In this document: positions 1 to 5,791 of the stretch, piece after piece
Numbering within the stretch: position 1 is the stretch's first letter
Layout: each line of letters starts with the position of its first letter
Program-made: the position numbers and the translations under genes
Notes under the pieces: model-generated
Told to the model about the DNA's origin: nothing
Databases searched by the model: none
What the model saw: only the letters and a program-made list of their open reading frames with translations
Source of the DNA: Patescibacteria group bacterium
GTDB lineage: Bacteria > Patescibacteriota > Minisyncoccia > Phycocordibacterales > DATDWN01
Assembly: GCA_030917185.1 (NCBI GenBank)
Contig: JAUPVF010000017.1
Location: 1 to 19,562 of the forward strand
DNA length: 19,562 nt
Direction: 5' to 3'

Positions 1-723
1 AAAGAATTACAAAAAAATAACGTTGATATTTCAAATATCCGCACTGAAACAGGAAAAAATTCTAACTACCACTATGTGCTCTGGTATGCCGCTGACCGAA
101 CCATCCTCGTCCGTCACGAAGCATTCACATATGACCTAGGACAAATAGAAGAACCGAAATGGATTTATCTCAGTTCTCTCGGATCAAATTCACTACCATT
201 CCATGAGCAAATTGCTGATTTTCTTGACGCACACCCTGACACCAGACTGGTATTCCAACCTGGAACATTCCAAATCAAAATCGGCAGTGAAGCACTAACC
301 CGAATATATAAACGGACAGAGATATTTTTCTGCAATGTTGAAGAAGCCCAAATGATATTGAACGAAACATCTCATGACCTACCAACATTATTACGTGGTA
401 TCTCAGCCCTTGGACCTCGCTATACAGTTATTACCGACCAAATAAAAGGAGCATATGCATATGACGGCACGACGATGTGGTACATGCCAATATACCCCGG
501 GGATGCATATGAACGTACTGGTGCTGGAGATGCATTTGCATCAACCATCATGTCTGCTGTCGCACTGGGCACTCCTTTTGAAGAAGCCCTCCGCTGGGGA
601 CCAGTTAATTCTGCATCTGTCATTAAATACGTTGGAGCCCAAAAAGGATTACTAACCCGAGAACAACTAGAAGATGATTTGAAAAAAGCACCAGAAGATT
701 ACCATCCCCAACCACTTCAGTAA
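1..723 (+). CDS. PfkB-family carbohydrate kinase, 3' part
   Basis: The reading frame is open from base 1 with no stop before the TAA at 721-723, so the gene begins outside the window and at least 240 residues are visible. The C-terminal PfkB signature RTGAGDAFAS lies at 514-543. Its GAGD holds the anion-hole glycines and the catalytic Asp (529-531) that activates the acceptor hydroxyl in ribokinase-like enzymes. The upstream stretch (HYVLWYAADRTILVRHE) matches the beta-sheet lid region of this fold. A GTG at 76 could be read as a start, but the frame and family similarity continue upstream, so I reject it. The substrate is not determinable; a sugar or nucleoside is typical of the family. It converges on the transketolase operon and shares a terminator with it. 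Family call secure, substrate unknown. Confidence 0.9.
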   Translation, partial: KELQKNNVDISNIRTETGKNSNYHYVLWYAADRTILVRHEAFTYDLGQIEEPKWIYLSSLGSNSLPFHEQIADFLDAHPDTRLVFQPGTFQIKIGSEALTRIYKRTEIFFCNVEEAQMILNETSHDLPTLLRGISALGPRYTVITDQIKGAYAYDGTTMWYMPIYPGDAYERTGAGDAFASTIMSAVALGTPFEEALRWGPVNSASVIKYVGAQKGLLTREQLEDDLKKAPEDYHPQPLQ

Positions 724-730
724 TCTAAAA

Positions 731-770
731 AATACCCATCCAAGGGCAACCCTTGGATGGGTATTTTCGT
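731..770. terminator. Bidirectional intrinsic terminator between converging genes
   Basis: A perfect 16-bp stem (731-746 with 750-765) with a 3-nt loop CAA is flanked by T-runs. TTTT follows on the + strand, and six T's on the - strand. It sits between the stop codons of the kinase (+) and transketolase C subunit (-) and can serve both. Confidence 0.9.
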
Positions 771-775
771 CATAA

Positions 776-1774
776 CTATTTTTTACGATCTAAAACTTTT
801 TTAACTGCATCCAGAATATGCGATTCGCCCATACCGTAATGTTCCAATAACTCATTTGGAGTTCCAGATTGCCCAAACTGATCACGAACACCAACAAACT
901 CAATCGGTGTTGGGAGGTTTTCTGCCAAATATTCTGCAACAGCACTACCCAAACCACCCACAACTTGATGCTCCTCTACTGTTACAATAGCACGCGTATC
1001 ATCTGCCAGTTGAAATACCGCTTCTGTATCAAGAGGTTTAATGGTTGCAACATTTAACACTTTGACTGACACACCTTGCTTACTTAACCCTTCTGCAACT
1101 TTCAACGCACGATATACAAGCGCCCCTGTGGCAATAATACCAACATCTGCCTTGTCTCCTGTTTTACCGTAATACAATTGCGCCTTACCAATTTCAAACG
1201 GAGTATCATCTGTTGTAATGACGGGAGTTTTTTCACGTGCAAGACGAATATACACCGGGCTACCAAGTTCAGCACACGCAACAGTTGCTTTACGGGCTTC
1301 AATATAGTCACATGGTGAAATAACTGTCATACGAGGAATAACGCGAGTAATAGCAATATCCTCAATCGCCTGATGCGTACCACCATCGGGACCAACAGAC
1401 ACACCAGCATGCGATCCGGCAATTACAACCGCACGATTGTTGTAGCAAATTGTTGTACGGATCTGTTCCCAATTACGACCAGGGCTAAACATTGCGTAAC
1501 TGGTTATAAAAGGAATCTTGCCCATTGCCGACATACCGCTTGCCACACTAGCCATACTTTGCTCAGCAATCCCCATTTCAAAAAATCGTTCTGGAAATTT
1601 GTTCTTGAACAAATGCATCTGGGTTGACTCAGTCAAATCACTACACAAACCAACCACATCAGGATTCTGTTCCCCTGCCATAACTAAACCCTCCCCAAAA
1701 CCTTTTCGGATTGCAACCTGTTCAATATCTTTATCCCATAATTTAGGATTTAATTTTTGTGAAGAATTTAACAT
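776..1774 (-). CDS. Transketolase, C-terminal subunit
   Basis: 332 residues forming the pyrimidine-binding and C-terminal domains of transketolase as a separate polypeptide, as in archaea and many reduced bacteria. The segment FEMGIAEQSM (about 65-74) carries the conserved Glu (residue 71) that activates thiamine diphosphate. SHAGVSVGPDGGTHQ (about 121-135) is the substrate-channel loop, and the last ~120 residues match the transketolase C-terminal domain. The start codon lies one base after the stop of the N-terminal subunit, so the two halves are certainly cotranscribed and probably translationally coupled. With its partner it would transfer two-carbon ketol units between pentose, tetrose and hexose phosphates in the cytoplasm. 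A DXS-like assignment is less likely given the partner's length and the cluster. Confidence 0.93.
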   Translation of the reverse strand: MLNSSQKLNPKLWDKDIEQVAIRKGFGEGLVMAGEQNPDVVGLCSDLTESTQMHLFKNKFPERFFEMGIAEQSMASVASGMSAMGKIPFITSYAMFSPGRNWEQIRTTICYNNRAVVIAGSHAGVSVGPDGGTHQAIEDIAITRVIPRMTVISPCDYIEARKATVACAELGSPVYIRLAREKTPVITTDDTPFEIGKAQLYYGKTGDKADVGIIATGALVYRALKVAEGLSKQGVSVKVLNVATIKPLDTEAVFQLADDTRAIVTVEEHQVVGGLGSAVAEYLAENLPTPIEFVGVRDQFGQSGTPNELLEHYGMGESHILDAVKKVLDRKK

Positions 1775-1775
1775 A

Positions 1776-2675
1776 TTACTCGTGTTCGCTTGTTATTTGT
1801 CCACTGAGCGTTCGCAATTCACGCAAAGCAATTTCCGCCTGCTGTTCTTTGGGTGGCTCACCTGCAATATTTGTTCCTGGTGGGTTACCATGCCACTTGA
1901 AATCTCTTTCCATATAGGACACACCTTTGCCAGGAATAGTATGCGCAATGACAACACTCGGTCCATCAAATACAGATTGTGCCCGACCAATCCCGGCAAC
2001 AATATCAGCAAAATTATGTCCATCTATTTCCTCTACATGCCAACCAAAACTTTCAAATTTATGAACAAGCGACTCCAATGGCATAACATCTTCTGTGTAT
2101 CCATCAATTTGGATATTATTACGGTCAACAATCATAATAAGCCGACCAAGTTTTTCTTTACCCGCAAGCATAATCGCCTCCCAATTCTGTCCTTCATCTA
2201 ATTCACCATCACCAACGAGACAATAGAAAAAACGATCTGAATCAACTCCACGATCAAGCCGATCTACTAAAGCCATACCAACTGCTTGTGAGAGCCCAGA
2301 TCCAAGTGGTCCCGAACTTGTTTCCAGCATAGGTAAATATTCACGATGTGGATGCCCCTGTAAACGACTGCCGAATTTGCGAAGTGTGAGCAATTCACTC
2401 ACAGGAAAATATCCGCTATGGGCCATGGTTGCATAGAGTACTGGTGCGATATGTCCATTGGATAATACAAGCCGATCACGCCCAGGCCATGTTGGAGTTT
2501 TAGGATCATGCTTCAAAATATAAAAATAAAGTGCAGTAAACACGTCAGCCATACCCAGTGGCCCAGCTGAATGTCCTGAACCGGCAGCAACTAACATCTG
2601 AATAATAGAGATACGGATGTCCCGTGCCTTTTCCTCAAGAAATTTTATTTTTTCTGGGGTTATGTTATGGAGCAT
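1776..2675 (-). CDS. Transketolase, N-terminal (TPP-binding) subunit
   Basis: 299 residues. GSGHSAGPLG (about 32-41) and the thiamine-diphosphate motif GDGELDEG (155-162) followed by DRNN (184-187) give the classical GDG-x(n)-NN binding site for the diphosphate and Mg2+. Length matches the N-terminal half of full transketolases. The gene lies 34 nt downstream of the epimerase-like gene and one base upstream of the C-terminal subunit. Together they form the two-gene transketolase of the non-oxidative pentose phosphate pathway. No convincing Shine-Dalgarno sequence precedes the ATG. No transaldolase gene is visible in the window. Confidence 0.94.
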   Translation of the reverse strand: MLHNITPEKIKFLEEKARDIRISIIQMLVAAGSGHSAGPLGMADVFTALYFYILKHDPKTPTWPGRDRLVLSNGHIAPVLYATMAHSGYFPVSELLTLRKFGSRLQGHPHREYLPMLETSSGPLGSGLSQAVGMALVDRLDRGVDSDRFFYCLVGDGELDEGQNWEAIMLAGKEKLGRLIMIVDRNNIQIDGYTEDVMPLESLVHKFESFGWHVEEIDGHNFADIVAGIGRAQSVFDGPSVVIAHTIPGKGVSYMERDFKWHGNPPGTNIAGEPPKEQQAEIALRELRTLSGQITSEHE

Positions 2676-2709
2676 GTCAATACAAATAAAAAAACAAATT
2701 CACGCATTA

Positions 2710-3384
2710 TTATTCCTGATTTTTGAAAAACAAATACGCTTCTTCTGGATCATCGGCATCCAAAATTGCAGAACCAATAATTAATTTCCGCGCACCAGCC
2801 GATACGAGTTCAGGAGCAGTGTCTTCTGTTACCCCAATATCAACACCAATTATACGTTCTCCGTACAATGTTCGCAATTCAGAAATACGCGTAGCCACAC
2901 TCGGATCAAGTGGCACACCGTGATGACCTAATTTTTGTGAACCCATAACCTGAATACAATCAACCTGTTCAGCAAACGGAGCAAGTAGAGATATGTCTGT
3001 GCTTGGTTTGATAGCAATACCTACACCAACCTCATGCACACGACAAACATCAATTAATTCTTGAAAATCTTCAGTTGCTTCAACATGCGCAACCACCATA
3101 GTGACACCAGTATCAATCCAATCCAAAACAATTCTTTCAGGATGAGCAACCATTAAATGTACCTCAATATCAACATTTTCCCATTCTGGCCAGCCAACTT
3201 CCTCACGTTTTAATTGTTCAAAATAATCCACATCCTGTGTATTGTATGGCCAAGTTTTAACAGGAACAAAAATCCCGTCACAAATATCAACCTGAACTCG
3301 TGATGCAAATTTTGATACGAGAGTCATTTCATCCTCCAGTTGTTTTTTATCCCGTGGAATTATAGCTGGTACAACATCAATCAT
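2710..3384 (-). CDS. Ribulose-phosphate 3-epimerase-like TIM-barrel protein (divergent)
   Basis: 224 residues, the usual Rpe length. Family landmarks are present: VQVDICDG (30-37), EVHLMV (74-79), the strand ending in GVDIGV (180-185) and IGSAI near the C terminus. Rpe interconverts ribulose-5-phosphate and xylulose-5-phosphate using two Asp and a metal held by His-Asp-His-Asp. Here both Asp (33, 182) and the second His (76) remain, but the first metal His is Gln (31). The phosphate loop usually written NPGFGGQ is replaced by an unrelated segment around residues 147-160 (GSQKLGHHG). Position between rpiB and transketolase strongly suggests a pentose-phosphate epimerase role. The altered metal and phosphate sites leave room for another substrate. 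Confidence 0.78.
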   Translation of the reverse strand: MIDVVPAIIPRDKKQLEDEMTLVSKFASRVQVDICDGIFVPVKTWPYNTQDVDYFEQLKREEVGWPEWENVDIEVHLMVAHPERIVLDWIDTGVTMVVAHVEATEDFQELIDVCRVHEVGVGIAIKPSTDISLLAPFAEQVDCIQVMGSQKLGHHGVPLDPSVATRISELRTLYGERIIGVDIGVTEDTAPELVSAGARKLIIGSAILDADDPEEAYLFFKNQE

Positions 3385-3408
3385 GAAAATATAAAAATTA
3401 AAAATAAG

Positions 3409-3876
3409 TTATGACTCAAAAACTGAATCTATTTTTTTAATGCGACGAATATGTCTTTCATTTCCAGAAAATTGAGTATGCAACCACAATTCAACTGCTT
3501 GCTTTGCCTCCGCAGTGGTAACAAAATGCGCACCAAGAGACAACACATTTGCATCATTGTGTTCCCGAGACAAAGTCAAAACATGCTTTGATCCGCCATA
3601 AAATACCGCGCAACGAACACCAGAAAAACGATTTGCTACCATTGCCTCGCCCTGTCCTGACCAACCAATCACAATCCCCCTGACATCATCATCCGTATGC
3701 AAAATATCGCTTTGCACACTTTCTGCTACCACGGAAATATAATCTGGATAATCGTCATGTGGATCGTATTTTTTAGGACCACAATCATAGACCTCATGTC
3801 CCGCATCAACAAGAAACGAAATCAACTCTCGTTTCATTTCAAACCCCGCATGATCAGATCCAATATATATTTTCAT
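3409..3876 (-). CDS. rpiB: Ribose-5-phosphate isomerase B, Glu-base type
   Basis: 155 residues, the usual RpiB/LacAB length. Visible motifs are SDHAG (7-11), DYPD (42-45), the anion-hole loop GWSGQGE (71-77), SREHNDANVLSLG and ERHIRRIKKI near the C terminus. In E. coli RpiB a Cys is the base that isomerises ribose-5-phosphate and ribulose-5-phosphate. Here that position is Gly71, and Glu77 occupies the place used by the Mycobacterium-type enzyme (GGSGNGE), so it should be an active Glu-base enzyme. It is first in the operon with rpe-like and transketolase genes. An extended -10 promoter lies 7 nt before its ATG, implying a leaderless mRNA. Confidence 0.92.
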   Translation of the reverse strand: MKIYIGSDHAGFEMKRELISFLVDAGHEVYDCGPKKYDPHDDYPDYISVVAESVQSDILHTDDDVRGIVIGWSGQGEAMVANRFSGVRCAVFYGGSKHVLTLSREHNDANVLSLGAHFVTTAEAKQAVELWLHTQFSGNERHIRRIKKIDSVFES

Positions 3877-3883
3877 ATTATTT

Positions 3884-3892
3884 ATTATACCA
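3884..3892 (-). promoter_or_regulatory. Extended -10 promoter of the rpiB operon (leaderless)
   Basis: On the minus strand TGG-TATAAT (TG at 3892-3891, hexamer 3889-3884) ends 7 nt before the rpiB ATG. The expected transcription start falls at or within a base or two of the start codon. No good -35 is seen, which is typical of extended -10 promoters. Confidence 0.6.
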
Positions 3893-3962
3893 CCATCAAT
3901 TTTACTAAAGAGAGAATACCAAGACAGATTTTATATAGCAAATAAAGAACAGAATGAACGAA

Positions 3963-3971
3963 TGTGGATAA
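3963..3971 (-). promoter_or_regulatory. Perfect DnaA-box match, small-RNA/rpiB intergenic region
   Basis: TTATCCACA on the minus strand is the consensus DnaA 9-mer. It ends 9 nt upstream of the -35 of the + strand promoter at 3981 and about 70 bp upstream of the rpiB -10. A second perfect match precedes the ribonucleotide reductase gene. Confidence 0.45.
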
Positions 3972-3980
3972 CTCAACGCT

Positions 3981-4010
3981 TTGACTTTATATTCGTTCGT
4001 ATGGTATACT
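3981..4010 (+). promoter_or_regulatory. Strong sigma70-type promoter with extended -10, no protein gene downstream
   Basis: TTGACT at 3981-3986, an 18-bp spacer and TATACT at 4005-4010, with TG at 4002-4003 forming an extended -10. The expected start is about 4017. It is one of the two best promoter matches in the window, and it points away from rpiB into the 3' end of the toxin gene on the other strand. Confidence 0.75.
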
Positions 4011-4016
4011 TCATGT

Positions 4017-4096
4017 TACAAATGGCTTCGGCCCTCCCCGAAAGGGGTCAAAACAGAAAGAGCGCTTTATATCATGAATGATGTAAGGCGTTTTTT
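4017..4096 (+). ncRNA. Candidate small RNA (~80 nt), promoter to terminator
   Basis: Between a strong promoter (3981-4010) and an intrinsic terminator (4061-4096) the transcript contains two compact hairpins. One is GGC-TTCG-GCC (4024-4033), a C(UUCG)G tetraloop; the other is CCCC-GAAA-GGGG (4036-4047), a GNRA tetraloop. A 13-nt A-rich linker joins them to the terminator stem. The terminator overlaps the last codons of the PemK-like gene on the opposite strand, giving about 30 nt of antisense complementarity. It is too short for tmRNA or RNase P and lacks the SRP-RNA core. An ATG at 4022 opens a 19-codon frame ending in TGA at 4079-4081, so a leader-poor small-peptide mRNA is an alternative. 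Function unknown. Confidence 0.5.
4061..4096 (+). terminator. Intrinsic terminator of the candidate small RNA
   Basis: A 14-bp stem including G-U pairs (4061-4074 with 4079-4092) and loop TGAA is followed by a T-run through 4096. It lies across the stop codon of the minus-strand toxin gene. On that strand no clean T-run follows, so it mainly serves the + strand. Confidence 0.65.
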
Positions 4097-4456
4097 CATT
4101 TCTATGAAATCAGTTTCTTTCATAACTCCTATTTTATAATCCAATCGCTTGCTATCAATAAGTCTTAATTGTGAAAGAACGGCTATGGTAAATTCACCTT
4201 CTTTATACTCAAACTTAAAATAATATTTTCCTTTTTTATCTTTCTTCGTAGTCGGTACACTCCAGCACACCTCGTTGTTGAATTTTTTTACAATCACCAC
4301 TGGTCGTAAAAATCTCTCATGTTTGCCATCTTGTTCAAAGCCAATGTTTGCACCGACTGAAGCAAACCAAACTTCGCGCTCATGAAAAAATGCCCGGACT
4401 TTATTTTTGTGCAAATCATTTTTTTCAGTAAACCAATCTTTAAAATTCTTATTCAT
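4067..4456 (-). CDS. PemK/MazF-family toxin-like protein, no visible antitoxin
   Basis: 129 residues. The core REVWFASVGANIGFE, then RFLRPVVIVKKFN, WSVPTTKKDKKGKYYF and IAVLSQLRLIDSKRL follows the PemK/MazF pattern of small beta-barrel endoribonucleases. That pattern runs from a first strand with a W/G motif, through RPVVIV and a P[LT]T strand, to a late SQ.R.ID.KRL strand. Such proteins normally pair with an antitoxin encoded just upstream. Here the upstream neighbours are a 62-codon membrane protein (6 nt away) and GAPDH, neither of which resembles an antitoxin. Its 3' end overlaps the terminator of a + strand small RNA. It could be a domesticated RNase, a solitary toxin, or one controlled by RNA. 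RNase activity is inferred from family only. Confidence 0.75.
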   Translation of the reverse strand: MNKNFKDWFTEKNDLHKNKVRAFFHEREVWFASVGANIGFEQDGKHERFLRPVVIVKKFNNEVCWSVPTTKKDKKGKYYFKFEYKEGEFTIAVLSQLRLIDSKRLDYKIGVMKETDFIEMKKRLTSFMI

Positions 4457-4462
4457 TATATT

Positions 4463-4651
4463 TTAATATTTCCACATATGACTATCCGGTTGAATTTGAT
4501 GCATTGCAATCCCGAGAATATTCACCCATCTGTATGTTGGACAAGGTGCAACTAAGCAATTTACAGGAGGATTATATTTAATGGGGATTATTGGAAAAAC
4601 TATTAAAATAACCAGTATGATTATCAAAAACAAATATTTAATGGTTTTCAT
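4463..4651 (-). CDS. Small single-pass membrane or secreted protein, unknown function
   Basis: 62 residues with one hydrophobic segment at about 6-24 after MKTIKY. A short exported tail follows, with a Cys pair in NCLVAPCP (Cys32, Cys37) and an aromatic C-terminal region. The ORF is tightly fitted: its ATG is one base after the GAPDH stop and its stop 6 nt before the toxin start, which supports it being a real gene. I do not recognise a family. The two cysteines outside the membrane could form a disulfide, but that is inference. Confidence 0.6.
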   Translation of the reverse strand: MKTIKYLFLIIILVILIVFPIIPIKYNPPVNCLVAPCPTYRWVNILGIAMHQIQPDSHMWKY

Positions 4652-4652
4652 A

Positions 4653-5684
4653 TTATTTAATTGTGGATCCTGTTTTTAACACGTGCTCAACCAAACTGTA
4701 TGTGTACCCCATTTCATTGTCATACCACGCCATAACCTTGACCAAATTTCCATCAATCACACGTGTCAAACCTAAATCCGCAATGGATGCATATTTACTA
4801 CCGAGAATATCAGACGAAACGATTGGGTCAGTTGTCGTTGAAAAGTTTTTTGACCATCGCTCTTCTCCTGCTGCTTTTGTCAAAATACTATTAACTTCCT
4901 CTACACTTGTATTTCGTTTTGCTATAAACGTCACATCAACAATTGATCCAGCAATAACAGGAACACGGATCGCCAAGCCATCAAACTTGCCCTCCAAATC
5001 AGTTACTACTTTGGTTGTTGCTTTAGCTGCACCTGTTGATGTGGGCACAATATTTTGTGCTGCTGCTCGTCCCTCCTTAAAATCTTTTGCATTTGGACCA
5101 TCAACAATTCCTTGGCTGGCAGTATACCCATGCACAGTGTTCAACACCGCTTTTTCAATCCCAATCGCTTCATGCAAAATCTGAATAAGCGGACTACCCG
5201 CATTTGTCGTACACGACGCATTTGATGTTACCGCACACGTCGCGAGACGGTCTTCATTGATACCCATTAAAACCGTTGCTTCATCATCTGCTGTTGGGTT
5301 GTCTTTAGCAGGTGCAGTGATAACCACTTTTTTTGCTCCGGCAGTTATATGACCACGCGCCTTTTCAAAAGAAGTAAATGCACCCGTCGCCTCTACCACA
5401 ACATCCACACCCAAATCACCCCACGGAAGTTTTGTGATTTCTTTCTCTGATATAAATTTAATTTCTCTGCCCTCTACAATAATCGCCTGCTTATCACTCC
5501 GAACCGTAACAGAAGAAAATCGTTGTCCATATGCAGTATCGTATTTGATGAGATACGCAATGTTATCAACATTACCCAAATCATTCAGTGCAACAACTTC
5601 AATATCATTGCGTTCATGTACAATTCGCAAAAATGCTCGTCCAATGCGTCCACCTCCATTTATTGCAACTTTAATTTTCCTCAT
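4653..5684 (-). CDS. gap: Glyceraldehyde-3-phosphate dehydrogenase
   Basis: 343 residues, the usual length. N-terminal Rossmann motif INGGGRIGR (8-16), with Gly in place of the usual Phe of NGFGRIGR. The catalytic motif SNASCTTN (154-161) has the thioester Cys at 158, His185 in HGYTAS is the base, and the C-terminal signature WYDNEMGYTYSLVEH is present. Asn34-Asp35 after the second strand is compatible with NAD use. It oxidises glyceraldehyde-3-phosphate to 1,3-bisphosphoglycerate in the cytoplasm. It is the first gene of a tight three-gene unit with a small membrane protein and a PemK-like protein. An extended -10 promoter lies about 40 bp upstream, with no Shine-Dalgarno sequence. Confidence 0.97.
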   Translation of the reverse strand: MRKIKVAINGGGRIGRAFLRIVHERNDIEVVALNDLGNVDNIAYLIKYDTAYGQRFSSVTVRSDKQAIIVEGREIKFISEKEITKLPWGDLGVDVVVEATGAFTSFEKARGHITAGAKKVVITAPAKDNPTADDEATVLMGINEDRLATCAVTSNASCTTNAGSPLIQILHEAIGIEKAVLNTVHGYTASQGIVDGPNAKDFKEGRAAAQNIVPTSTGAAKATTKVVTDLEGKFDGLAIRVPVIAGSIVDVTFIAKRNTSVEEVNSILTKAAGEERWSKNFSTTTDPIVSSDILGSKYASIADLGLTRVIDGNLVKVMAWYDNEMGYTYSLVEHVLKTGSTIK

Positions 5685-5722
5685 GTGATTTTTACTAAAA
5701 TTTTTTGTGAAATAATAAATAA

Positions 5723-5731
5723 ATTATATCA
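5723..5731 (-). promoter_or_regulatory. Extended -10 promoter of gap
   Basis: TGA-TATAAT on the minus strand (hexamer 5728-5723). The predicted start near 5716 gives an AU-rich leader of about 32 nt without Shine-Dalgarno. It sits directly downstream of the reductase terminator. Confidence 0.6.
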
Positions 5732-5745
5732 CTTACATATACAAA

Positions 5746-5780
5746 GAAAAAGCGCGCAACCCGAAGGTCACGCGCTTTTC
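5746..5780 (-). terminator. Intrinsic terminator of the ribonucleotide reductase gene
   Basis: Stem 5748-5756 with 5771-5779 (AAAGCGCGC core), plus an inner ACC/GGT stem that on the transcribed strand closes a C(UUCG)G tetraloop. On the minus strand a T-run follows. It lies just after the reductase stop. Confidence 0.8.
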
Positions 5781-5791
5781 GAACCAACCCT

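Noticed and set aside
76..78. GTG as a start codon for the sugar kinase
   Set aside because: The frame stays open to base 1 and the residues before it fit the family, so the gene is simply cut by the window edge.
4017..4456. Type III toxin-antitoxin system (RNA antitoxin plus ToxN-like protein)
   Set aside because: Type III antitoxin RNAs are tandem repeats upstream of the toxin on the same strand. Here the RNA is non-repetitive and convergent.
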